In this document: piece by piece, positions 8,501-13,967 of the stretch
Position numbering within the stretch: the first letter of the stretch is position 1
How the letters are laid out: the number at the start of each line of letters is the position of its first letter
NCBI GenBank assembly: GCA_964510065.1
Contig: CAZEAC010000108.1
Location: forward strand, 1 to 13,967
Reading direction: 5' to 3'
DNA length: 13,967 bases
Origin: CAZEAC01 sp964510065
GTDB taxonomy: Bacteria > Bdellovibrionota_C > UBA2361 > CAIXSY01
Made by a program: the position numbers and the translations under genes
Notes under the pieces: generated by a model
Told to the model about the DNA's origin: nothing
The model's input: the letters and a program-made list of their open reading frames with translations, nothing else
Databases searched by the model: none

Positions 8501-11319
8501 TGATTCTGGCGCATCACTATCTGCGCGTGCGCGGATTGATGTTTGATATCGTAATTCTCAACGAGTATCCCGGCGGCTACACTCAGGCCTTCCAGGAAGA
8601 GCTTGAACACTCTGTAAAATCAAGCTCCGAAGGTGGGCTCCTCGATAAGAAAGGCGGCATCTTTATTCGCACAAAAACTCAGGTCGCCGAGGAGGAATTG
8701 ATCCTACTCCAAGCGCTGGCACGAGTAGCGCTCAGCGCAGGTGGCGGATCGCTGCAGAAGCAGCTTGATGAACTTATGGATGGGCTTGATGCGAAGCTTC
8801 CGATTATGCCGCTTCCAAAGCCGCGTACCAAGCGGCGCATCGCCAGCGAACTAGAGATGCCTTCGCTGCAGCTGTTTAACGGTATTGGAGGATTCGCCGG
8901 TGACGGCAAAGAATATCATTTGCGCATCAGCCACGACGCACTCCCGCCGCTTCCCTGGTCGAATGTTATCGCCAACGCCGATTTCGGTTTTCTTGTCTCT
9001 GAGACTGGAGCCGGCTACACCTGGTGCGAAAATAGCCGAGAAAATCGGCTGACCCCTTGGTTTAACGATCCCGTCACCAACCCAGTGGGCGAAGCGCTTT
9101 ATATTAAGGACAACACCAGCGGAGAATTTTGGTCACCGACGCCAGCTCCCGTTCGCGCTGATGCGGTCTATCAAGTTACCCACGGCATGGGCTATTCGAT
9201 TTTCCGAACTTCTTGGCAGGAAATTTCGAGCGAGCTTGTTCTGCACACCGCTGAGATGGAGCGCATAAAATGGTGGCACCTTACTCTTTCGAACCAGGAA
9301 CAGAAGCCACGCTCGCTCAGCATATACCTCTACCTCCAGCTTACGCTCGGCATTCAAGCCGAAGAGGCCGCTCGAACGGTGGTCACAAGCTTTGATACCT
9401 CGGCGCAGACTCTTTACGCGGTAAATCATTACAACAATGAGTTCGCCGGCCGAATCGTGTATGTCGGTAGCAGTGAATCTATTGCCTCCTATACAAGTGA
9501 TCGCGCCGAATTTATCGGCGTTACTCGTGATCTCTCGGCGCCGCACGCGCTGCTTGCGAGCCCTTCGATGCTTGGCCTCAAGAGCAATGCGACATTGAGC
9601 CGCAAAGTCGGCGCGGGATTGAGCCCCTGCGCGGTACTGCAGGTCAAAGTAGATCTCGAACCCGGAGAAACTCGCGACATGGTATTCTGTTTGGGCGAGG
9701 CTCCGACTTTGGACGAGATGCGTCGGCAAAGCGCCCGCTTTAGAAACAAGCGCACCGCGGAAATGGCGCTCGAAGGAGTTAAAAAATACTGGCAAAGCCT
9801 TACCAATTCCATCCAGGTGCGAACTCCGGATCGCTCGTTTGATGTCATAATGAATGGCTGGCTGGTATATCAGGCCTGCGCAGGAAGGCTGTATGGCCGA
9901 AGCGCCCTTTACCAAAGCGGCGGCGCATTTGGATTTCGCGATCAACTGCAAGATTGCCTAAGCTTATTACATGCAGCCCCTGAGCTTGTGCGTAGGCAGA
10001 TCCTCCTTCACACTTCGCGGCAGTTTATTGAAGGAGATGTGCAACATTGGTGGCATCCGCCGACAGGTCGCGGAGTGCGCACTCGAATTTCAGATGACCT
10101 TTTGTGGCTTCCGTACGTCGTCGAAAAATATATTGAAGCGACCGGCGATAAGATGATTCTCGAAGAAGATGTGAGCTTTATCGAGAGCTCCGAACTTGCC
10201 GCGGGGCAGATGGAGGCCTATCTCGTGCCCTCATATTCAACTCGGCGCGCGACTATTTACGATCACTGCGTACTTGCAATTGAGCGCGCGCTCAAGTTTG
10301 GCCCTCATGGCATTCCCTGTATCGGCTGCGGCGATTGGAATGACGGCATGAACGAAGTCGGTGTTCAGGGCAAAGGAGAAAGTATCTGGCTCGGTTGGTT
10401 CCTTTGCGATGTACTCGCACGATTTGCCAAAGTTTCACGTCTTCGCCGTGACGAAGAGCGCGCAGTGCGCTACGAGGGAATCGCCACGCAAGTTGCCGCA
10501 GCAATAGAAAAAGACGGTTGGGATGGCGAGTGGTATTTGCGCGCCTACTTTGATAACGGAACTGCGCTTGGCAGCCATTCTGGCGCTGAATGCCAGATCG
10601 ATTCAATTGCGCAGAGCTGGGGAATTATATCAGGATTTGCCGACAAGGAGAGAAGGGCGAAGGCTTATCAACATGCCTGTGAAAGGTTAGTCAAAGAAAA
10701 GGAAGGTATAATACTTCTGCTTACTCCCCCATTTGATAAGAGCAATCTTGAACCTGGGTATATTAAGGGCTATCTCCCAGGTGTGCGTGAAAACGGCGGA
10801 CAGTACACTCATGCTGCCTGTTGGCTGGTAATCGCCAGCGCACTATTGGGCAGAGGCGCCACTGCCCATAAGCTTTTCTCGTTGATTAATCCGGTCAACC
10901 ACGCGCTTACCCGTGAACAGGTCGCAACCTATAAAGGCGAGCCGTATGTTCTCTGCGGAGATGTGTACTCAGTTCCGCCCCATGATGGCCGCGCGGGTTG
11001 GAGCTGGTACACCGGATCGGCAAGCTGGCTGTACCAAGCCGGGCTCGAATATATTCTTGGCATTAAGATTCGCGCTGACGACATCGAGATTTCACCCTGC
11101 GTGCCGCCGACGTGGGATTATTTTAAGGTCAATCTTTCTCGTAGCGGCGTTGCATATGAAATCGAAGTGCACAATCCGAAGCATGTTGAATCGGGAGTCG
11201 TGGAGATACTGGCCAATGGCATCAAAATCGAAGGCAGCCGGATTACCTATAGCGAGGTTGAAAAAGGTGAGAAAAAAATCAGTGTGAGAGTCACGATGGG
11301 CAACCGCGCTGCGGAGTAG
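2575..11319 (+). CDS. ndvB: Cyclic beta-1,2-glucan synthase (NdvB/Cgs type)
   Basis: An inner-membrane enzyme that polymerises glucose from UDP-glucose into beta-1,2-glucan, cyclises it and trims it by phosphorolysis. Its 2914 residues match the roughly 2800-2900 of family members. Residues 1-420 form the cytoplasmic N-terminal region with the family-like WLLDNFHAIEEHM near 97-109. Membrane segments lie near 423-448, 451-470, 832-850, 852-870, 965-981 and 984-1004. The GT84 module between them has LDIDSQLPR (D640, D642), FGEGSF (721-726), SHD (D754) and QHRWVRGDW (786-794). Residues about 1356-1560 are the glucoamylase-like cyclisation module (GH189), with candidate catalytic E1362 and E1448 and AHHQGM near 1540. 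Two beta-sandwich regions (about 1610-1850 and 2100-2400) flank LWRLGISGDLP (1948-1958). The GH94 phosphorylase barrel follows with FRDQLQD (2454-2460), CGDWNDGMN (general-acid motif, 2585-2593), RENGGQYTH (2738-2746) and RAGWSWYTGSASW (2806-2818). ATG 2575 is the only in-frame ATG after the upstream TAA at 2530-2532, and no Shine-Dalgarno precedes it. No exporter gene is adjacent. Confidence 0.97.
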   Translation: MPEILSPSILALVTPTFSPLDPALAPFRDEILTSDGLKEHARALATGHKVAINRLGGRLLQKSLKQNRSLLEYAYFLFAKAAADKESIPLGVDWLLDNFHAIEEHMTDMRRHFPASYCNALPKLLSGSLNGYPRVYQLAVELLAHTDSLLKRDLISTFVGAYQEIQSLSIGELWAMPIMFRAALIENLTRITLSMQRAHELRRDADKLCDELLSDEQAQGTDLLLKVARCFELNSGLLKTAGIHVMKRLGDRGPKAALALRWLEERMHEQGLVAEDIARTQHQTQAANQLSIGNTVSSLKLIGQIHWRDWFEQISLLEPILRSDPAGAYAESDFFTRDRYRARIETMARRSRLTELEVGRRLITFATRPDVEAQAQEDSELHRKKHIGYYLIDQGSEKFERSLEGSPPLHLRIRRVVKRYATAIYLGLVITLVVCVLLPVAHLLITRVASSFSLALLVCLLVIPTSELALNLVQWAFSHVMNPKRLPKLDFSKGIPDNCRTAVTIHAIFSSTSAIEKVVEGLEVRFLANDDPNLHIGLLADLHDADHEDLPTDSALVTFAENKIRGLNEKYCADGAQRFFLMFRKRLFNPSQNKFMAWERKRGKICEFNRFVRGDTSTTLKLCVGDREFLQSIRFVITLDIDSQLPRESATKLVGALAHPLNRPIFNTASNTVTQGYAIIQPRIGPTVSSAHMSRFSELFSGHPGLDPYTQAVSDIYQDLFGEGSFVGKAIYDVDAFSRALKERVPENSLLSHDLFEGLFARVGLATDIELLDDFPAKYLAHARRQHRWVRGDWQLVPWLQPFIRSKSGAFGKNPLSLIEIWKIADNLRRSLVAPCSLAFLITSWVVIPSLAWLASALVLLVIAFPLYARLANALVTSPLGLSLRGYLRSIYRDALQLTQQSLLVASFLPHQAWLVLHAIAVTLFRVTISRRNLLEWETAYHSDHKVQKQGLGGTFTAMWMTSGTAFAVALILAALAPSAIPAALPFLGLWLFAPVIAYRCSEPSRKGVISVEREEERYLRVLAHDTWRFFDEMMTSEHNYLMPDNLQLVPERVVADRTSPTNIALSLLSVAAAYDLGFIPTPGVVRRIERVVDSLMKLERYRGHFLNWYQTTGLRSLAPRYISTVDSGNFVGHLMTLDTTLLEYLSSPIYKREICSHLARSLTALVEGEDAALPGTNLKTEIELFTSASVDLGSLCLLQRAASALLRHYFADKEVPHSLRAIKSELQELADLEPLIGWVEGVQKIMQMLDVTDAVRSQVHAAFSTAPSLLSLQTLLKDLLDIIAADPAHPIGATKELLRAAAEKIDTIVVGARKLRSTFQKIVLETDFRFLYDEDRRLFVIGYNLDNAQSDNATYDLLASEARLGSLVAIALGQVPQRHWFALGRQLADSLGGKALVSWSGTMFEYLMPILVTKSYPDTLLDETYRAVLKAQRQYGKLRGVPWGLSESGYSGVDFHKTYQYRAFGVPGLGLKRGLVEDLVISPYSTMLALPLDPRLCIKNLRNLEREGARGDYGFFEAIDYTVERLGSEKKHIVQSLFAHHQGMGLLSIVNLLYSGIFQERFHRDPRIKATELLLQERFPDRIPAIVPHQTELTFGIETLDEEAGLIAQIYTTPHTAFPRTALISNRSYSVMVDNTGAGWSFFDREISLTRWREDPVVNSYGSYIFVRDRDTGHLWSTAYQPTRIEPEHYEAIFKPDKLEFRRRDFGISLHTEITVSAEDNVEIRRVTLTNLSDTVRTLDLTSYAEVALTPTRADTAHPAFSKMFVESEFISDFDALLFSRRPRSIHEPRLYLLHSVVLKVTWGKTEFESSREQFLGRGRDIHNPRAFDVNQPLSGSVGPVLDPIMSLRTKIEIEPRSSQTVVFVTATGNDRESVLHLGKKYQEIYSVTRAFEMALSQSNVEMRQDGVTPGQIHAFQYLANALFFNVREVRAAPSFIVRNRLTQSGLWRLGISGDLPIVLVTVSDPEQIKAIRELILAHHYLRVRGLMFDIVILNEYPGGYTQAFQEELEHSVKSSSEGGLLDKKGGIFIRTKTQVAEEELILLQALARVALSAGGGSLQKQLDELMDGLDAKLPIMPLPKPRTKRRIASELEMPSLQLFNGIGGFAGDGKEYHLRISHDALPPLPWSNVIANADFGFLVSETGAGYTWCENSRENRLTPWFNDPVTNPVGEALYIKDNTSGEFWSPTPAPVRADAVYQVTHGMGYSIFRTSWQEISSELVLHTAEMERIKWWHLTLSNQEQKPRSLSIYLYLQLTLGIQAEEAARTVVTSFDTSAQTLYAVNHYNNEFAGRIVYVGSSESIASYTSDRAEFIGVTRDLSAPHALLASPSMLGLKSNATLSRKVGAGLSPCAVLQVKVDLEPGETRDMVFCLGEAPTLDEMRRQSARFRNKRTAEMALEGVKKYWQSLTNSIQVRTPDRSFDVIMNGWLVYQACAGRLYGRSALYQSGGAFGFRDQLQDCLSLLHAAPELVRRQILLHTSRQFIEGDVQHWWHPPTGRGVRTRISDDLLWLPYVVEKYIEATGDKMILEEDVSFIESSELAAGQMEAYLVPSYSTRRATIYDHCVLAIERALKFGPHGIPCIGCGDWNDGMNEVGVQGKGESIWLGWFLCDVLARFAKVSRLRRDEERAVRYEGIATQVAAAIEKDGWDGEWYLRAYFDNGTALGSHSGAECQIDSIAQSWGIISGFADKERRAKAYQHACERLVKEKEGIILLLTPPFDKSNLEPGYIKGYLPGVRENGGQYTHAACWLVIASALLGRGATAHKLFSLINPVNHALTREQVATYKGEPYVLCGDVYSVPPHDGRAGWSWYTGSASWLYQAGLEYILGIKIRADDIEISPCVPPTWDYFKVNLSRSGVAYEIEVHNPKHVESGVVEILANGIKIEGSRITYSEVEKGEKKISVRVTMGNRAAE

Positions 11320-11325
11320 TATCAG

Positions 11326-11571
11326 GTGACTCACAACACTTCGGAATCTCTCCGCGCGGCGCAGACTCTCGTAACCGCATTTATCAACGGGGACGTGGGA
11401 AACGACGGCCCGAAGGGGGAGCTTCGCTCCGCCAGAAGACTTCCACCTTCGCTCTCACGAGCTACGGCGGACAAGCAAGCGGCTTGCCTCGCCGTAGCCT
11501 TGCGCGAAGGCGGGAACGCCTCGCCTTTCAGCCTGAGAACTGAAACCATAGGCCTCATACAAAAGCGCTAA
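11326..11571 (+). CDS. Doubtful small ORF (81 aa), possibly a gene remnant ended by a repeat
   Basis: The ORF begins with GTG six bases after the glucan synthase stop. CGGAG (11312-11316) sits nine bases upstream, overlapping the end of that gene, so translational coupling is possible. The first 30 or so residues (MTHNTSESLRAAQTLVTAFI, then NGDVG) look protein-like. From about residue 35 the frame reads straight through the palindromic element (11418-11510), giving Arg/Ala/Ser-rich sequence typical of translated repeats. I do not recognise the product. It may be spurious, or the front of a former gene whose remainder was replaced by the repeat insertion. Confidence 0.22.
   Translation: MTHNTSESLRAAQTLVTAFINGDVGNDGPKGELRSARRLPPSLSRATADKQAACLAVALREGGNASPFSLRTETIGLIQKR
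11446..11510. repeat. Nested palindromic element (GCTACGGCG...CGCCGTAGC)
   Basis: Outer arms CCTTCGC (11446-11452) and GCGAAGG (11504-11510) enclose perfect 9-base arms GCTACGGCG (11461-11469) and CGCCGTAGC (11490-11498). Inside these, CAAGC (11472-11476) pairs with GCTTG (11482-11486) around a 5-base loop. The whole can fold as one stepped hairpin on either strand. The core resembles, from memory, GAGCTACGGCGG-type palindromes found between genes in several environmental lineages, including candidate phyla. The true element may reach from about 11411 to 11515, since further dyads flank it. It has no T-tract and no coding capacity of its own, which suggests a non-autonomous mobile or REP-like repeat. 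Confidence 0.75.
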
Positions 11572-11670
11572 GTCGCCAAGTGCGCAGAAGTAGTATGAAG
11601 CTCAGAATACGGGTAGTAATTTACTCACAAGTAGGTTCTTTTTGAGTGATTTGGCCAGCTTGGCGATTTA
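11569..11670. repeat. Inverted repeat pair TAAGTCGCCAAG / CTTGGCGATTTA
   Basis: Bases 11569-11580 and 11659-11670 are reverse complements at 11 of 12 positions, and the exception becomes a G-U pair in RNA. About 78 bases lie between them. The arm AAGTCGCCAAG resembles, from memory, another interspersed sequence of environmental bacteria (AAGTCGCCAAGACGC type). The pair may bound a small repeat unit or be the degraded ends of one. It starts inside the last codons of the doubtful small ORF. Confidence 0.45.
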
Positions 11671-11785
11671 ACAGTAAAGATATTGAAATTACTGGAGACA
11701 ACGTTTAAGGCTTGCCGAGTCACAGCAATTTGAGGAAGTCCCAGATTCGGCACGAAGCAGAACTAGAGTAGTTTTCCATAAGATA

Positions 11786-11791
11786 TATAAT
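11786..11791 (+). promoter_or_regulatory. Possible -10 box (TATAAT) for the ankyrin-like gene
   Basis: A perfect TATAAT lies 55 bases upstream of the ATG at 11847, in an AT-rich stretch. No good TTGACA-like -35 is found at 16-18 bases spacing; the best is a poor TAGAGT at 11764-11769. The position is suitable for a primary sigma promoter, but the evidence is one box in AT-rich DNA. Confidence 0.3.
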
Positions 11792-11832
11792 ATTCATTAG
11801 TATCTCCGTCTCAATATTGGACGGAACCGCTT

Positions 11833-11837
11833 TGGAG
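11833..11837 (+). promoter_or_regulatory. Shine-Dalgarno (TGGAG) fixing the start at 11847
   Basis: TGGAG ends nine bases before the ATG at 11847, an acceptable spacing. It supports that ATG over the in-frame TTG codons at 11817 and 11832, which have no ribosome binding site. Confidence 0.55.
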
Positions 11838-11846
11838 TCGTTACGC

Positions 11847-13967
11847 ATGTCGTCTACAGCATTTACCGCTGCACAAGCCGCTCGAGTGCCCAAACCCAAT
11901 CGAGGAATTCCGAATGCATTGGTAGTGCCTGTCGCGAAATCTGAAATTTCCCCTCCTTCAAACCTTGACGACGTTGTCGCCAGATTCTTACAGGAACTCG
12001 GAATCAAGGAAGAGAAATCCACACAGTCACATACCCCGAACGTCTCCGAACTTAACAATCCGAGGATGGCCAATGAACCAGGCATGCCTCGCCCTTCTCA
12101 AGCACTCGCGTTTTCCGGAGCTGCCGCGCGTTTTATTAAAGCGGCAGGGGAAAATGACCTCAAAGCTTTGGTCATCGCCGAACGCGAGATGATGCTCCCA
12201 TCGTTGGAGGTATCATGGGAAAGATCCAAGAAAATTTTCGCCGCCGCATTAATGGCAGCGGCTGAAAATGATGCGATTGGTGCTACTCAATATCTCGTTA
12301 GCAGTAAAAGGGATAAACTCATTTTCAATCCGAGAGATTGGGCCGGGACATTTGAGGCTGCATTTATCTCCGCCTGCAGAAACGCATCTTATGACGTTGT
12401 CGGTTTTTATCTTGGCGCTGCAATGGGACAGGGATATCCAGACGCGGTGAAAATCAGACCTGAAGTTATGGCCTGGGGAATTTACCGATCTTCGGATGCA
12501 CCACCTTCACGTGAGCTTTTGGAAGAAGTCGCCCGAATCAATCCCGATGTTGCAAGAATCCATGCTTCGCAGATGACGTTTTTGCAACAGGCCGAACGAG
12601 GTGAGCTCGTGCCGATTCAGGAACGCTTAATGGAATTCAAGGATACGCCCTTCGTTTTCCGAGAAGCCGCCGAAAAGACATTGCGTGCCGGACACGCTCC
12701 AACGCTTGCCATTCTCCTCCCTTCAGTCCCTCTCTACTGGCAGCCTGAGCTCGCACATTTTGCCGGCCGTGAGGGGCGCGTGGATATGGTCGACCTGGTC
12801 ATTGCCAACGTTCAACGGCTGACGAAACTCGCCCGGGGACCTTTTGCGGATTATCTTTCGATTGCAACGTCCGGAAGCCAAGAAGACGAACAGCTTCGCC
12901 CTGACAACCTCGTGAAGGAGGGAATTCGCGGCGCGGCAGCTGGTGGTCAGCTGGAAACTCTTCGACGGCTCGCGTCCCGCATTGGGCAAGATGGCCGATG
13001 CATGGAAGCGGCAAAGGCGGCTATAATTGGCGATCGCCCTGACATTTTGTCTTGGGCGATTTCAAAAATTGAAATCTTGGATCTTGATAAACGAAATCTC
13101 GATCGTGAATTTCTTAGTGATCTAATCACATGCGCAATTGAAATGAAAAAGGGCGCAGCGCGCGATCTTCTTATCCGAGAAAAAACCACTCCTGCGTATC
13201 TCACCAGTAACCACGTCGAGCAGGTGGTAAAGAGCGATGACGAAGAATCTTACCAAGCTCTCGTCGAGGCGGGAATAGGTCGGCGAGCCTTAAGCTTTGG
13301 ACTACGTCAGGTCACATTATGGGAGCCGCAGCACTCCACTCCCCCTGTTGAAACGAAATATGTCTTAGATCTTTTTGCTCGCACTGCCGCGTTAGGGGAC
13401 GCGACTAGTCCAAAGACACGTGACGAAGAAATAAACGAATCTCACCGAAATGAAGCATTTGCTTTTTTGGCTCAGGCCAATAACCATAAATTAATCGCCA
13501 AATTGCTAGAGAGTGGAACTATTCCGCAGTCCGCAATCCCAAGGGCACTTTTTGATGCCATCGCCAGGAAAAGCTTAGAGAGCTTTGACTTACTCCTGCC
13601 GCGAGCGGCAAAAAACGAAGTGAACCGATCATTTGACGCCATTTGCGGTGCCGACGAGAGATGGCGTCCCGGTGCGGCAAGCCGACAGTTTCTTCCCGCG
13701 CTCCTTACCACCGGTTTAGTAGACCCCGCTCGGATAGTACGAGGATCAATTTATCTTTCAGACTTAGAAGCGCGCGATGCTAATGAAAAGCATTCGCCGA
13801 TTGCACTTTCTGTCATCAATCATACGGCATTTCCCGCATCACGCGCTTATGAAGTATTTATTGGGACAGGGCTCAATGGTAATCGCCACACGTACGATGC
13901 GCTACGACAAAAACCGGGAGTAAATCAGGCTATCGATAGATTATACCAAGCAGCGATCCAGAGAAAT
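11847..13967 (+). CDS. Large degenerate ankyrin-like helical repeat protein, 3' end missing
   Basis: The frame opens at ATG 11847 behind a TGGAG ribosome binding site and stays open for 707 codons to the last base of the window. I do not recognise the family. There is no signal peptide or membrane segment, so it is probably cytoplasmic or exported by a dedicated system. Residues 1-90 are Pro/Ser-rich and probably disordered, with a short helix around 40-52. From residue 92 to about 585, roughly 11 helical pairs recur with the pattern AA-x-x-G/N-x-x-x-x-x-x-x-L(L/I), for example at 92-113 (IKAAGENDLKALVIAE), 131-152, 169-190, 301-322 (AGREGRVDMVDLVIANV), 358-378 (GAAAGGQLETLRRLAS), 385-405, 456-476 and 536-557 (NNHKLIAKLLESG). 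This resembles the helix-turn-helix half of ankyrin repeats, but the TPLH-like signature is missing throughout. Spacing is irregular, so other alpha-solenoid folds remain possible. Role (inference): protein-protein interaction. Partner and pathway are unknown, and more of the protein lies downstream. Confidence 0.85.
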   Translation, partial: MSSTAFTAAQAARVPKPNRGIPNALVVPVAKSEISPPSNLDDVVARFLQELGIKEEKSTQSHTPNVSELNNPRMANEPGMPRPSQALAFSGAAARFIKAAGENDLKALVIAEREMMLPSLEVSWERSKKIFAAALMAAAENDAIGATQYLVSSKRDKLIFNPRDWAGTFEAAFISACRNASYDVVGFYLGAAMGQGYPDAVKIRPEVMAWGIYRSSDAPPSRELLEEVARINPDVARIHASQMTFLQQAERGELVPIQERLMEFKDTPFVFREAAEKTLRAGHAPTLAILLPSVPLYWQPELAHFAGREGRVDMVDLVIANVQRLTKLARGPFADYLSIATSGSQEDEQLRPDNLVKEGIRGAAAGGQLETLRRLASRIGQDGRCMEAAKAAIIGDRPDILSWAISKIEILDLDKRNLDREFLSDLITCAIEMKKGAARDLLIREKTTPAYLTSNHVEQVVKSDDEESYQALVEAGIGRRALSFGLRQVTLWEPQHSTPPVETKYVLDLFARTAALGDATSPKTRDEEINESHRNEAFAFLAQANNHKLIAKLLESGTIPQSAIPRALFDAIARKSLESFDLLLPRAAKNEVNRSFDAICGADERWRPGAASRQFLPALLTTGLVDPARIVRGSIYLSDLEARDANEKHSPIALSVINHTAFPASRAYEVFIGTGLNGNRHTYDALRQKPGVNQAIDRLYQAAIQRN

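Larger units (their letters stand above)
11320..11846. other. Repeat-rich intergenic region
   Basis: About 530 bases separate the glucan synthase stop from the next gene. The left half (11411-11515) is dense in dyads: a GGAGC/GCTCC hairpin at 11418-11430, the nested palindrome at 11446-11510, and a TTTCAG/CTGAAA hairpin at 11526-11545. The middle holds a 12-base inverted repeat (11569-11580 with 11659-11670). A 9-base stem with one G-T pair (11713-11721 with 11744-11752) is weak. The right end carries a TATAAT box and a Shine-Dalgarno for the downstream gene. No T-rich terminator, tRNA or recognised ncRNA was seen. Confidence 0.6.

Noticed and set aside
9133..9951. 272-residue open frame on the - strand
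   Set aside because: It lies wholly opposite the GH94 part of the glucan synthase, whose frame has clear conserved motifs. No plausible domain is seen.
11331..11558. 75-residue - strand frame through the palindromic element
   Set aside because: It arises from the same repeat as the + strand small ORF and has no ribosome binding site or family resemblance.
11713..11752. Possible tRNA or small structured RNA
   Set aside because: There is only one 9-base stem with a G-U pair and a 22-base loop. There is no cloverleaf, T-loop sequence or supporting second stem.
11720..12085. 121-residue - strand frame across the start of the ankyrin-like gene
   Set aside because: It is antisense to the start, ribosome binding site and leader of the 707-codon frame, with no recognisable domain.

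Overview
The window reads like a chromosome segment of an uncultured Gram-negative bacterium with mid-range GC. A phylum cannot be fixed from this sequence alone. The grounds for Gram-negative are a complete cyclic beta-1,2-glucan synthase, whose product is classically a periplasmic glucan, and a large calcium-binding Ig/TSP3/FG-GAP surface protein of the kind common in deltaproteobacteria-like and related environmental lineages. Palindromic interspersed repeats of environmental-bacterial style lie in both intergenic gaps. No rRNA, tRNA, transposase, integrase or CRISPR array was seen.

Layout, all genes on the + strand. (1) Positions 3-2339: the 3' part of a surface/secreted protein with at least four Ig-like domains, two thrombospondin type 3 units and an FG-GAP-like C-terminal region. 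Its start lies upstream of the window. (2) Positions 2340-2574: a short gap holding a perfect 29-bp inverted repeat. (3) Positions 2575-11319: one giant intact gene (2914 aa) for cyclic beta-1,2-glucan synthase (NdvB/Cgs type), with the glucosyltransferase, cyclisation and phosphorylase modules and their key motifs all present. (4) Positions 11320-11846: a gap of about 530 bases with a doubtful GTG-start small ORF, a compound palindromic repeat, a second inverted-repeat pair and a possible promoter. (5) Positions 11847-13967: a 707-codon open frame that runs off the right edge. It encodes a helical protein with degenerate ankyrin-like units and no clear family assignment.

The genes do not form an obvious operon, because each is separated by a repeat-bearing gap. 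The glucan synthase stands alone: no NdvA/Cgt-type ABC exporter and no glucan-modifying enzyme is visible. The surface protein and the glucan synthase could both contribute to the cell envelope, but that link is only proximity. The least explained items are the ankyrin-like protein and the repeats on both sides of the glucan synthase gene.
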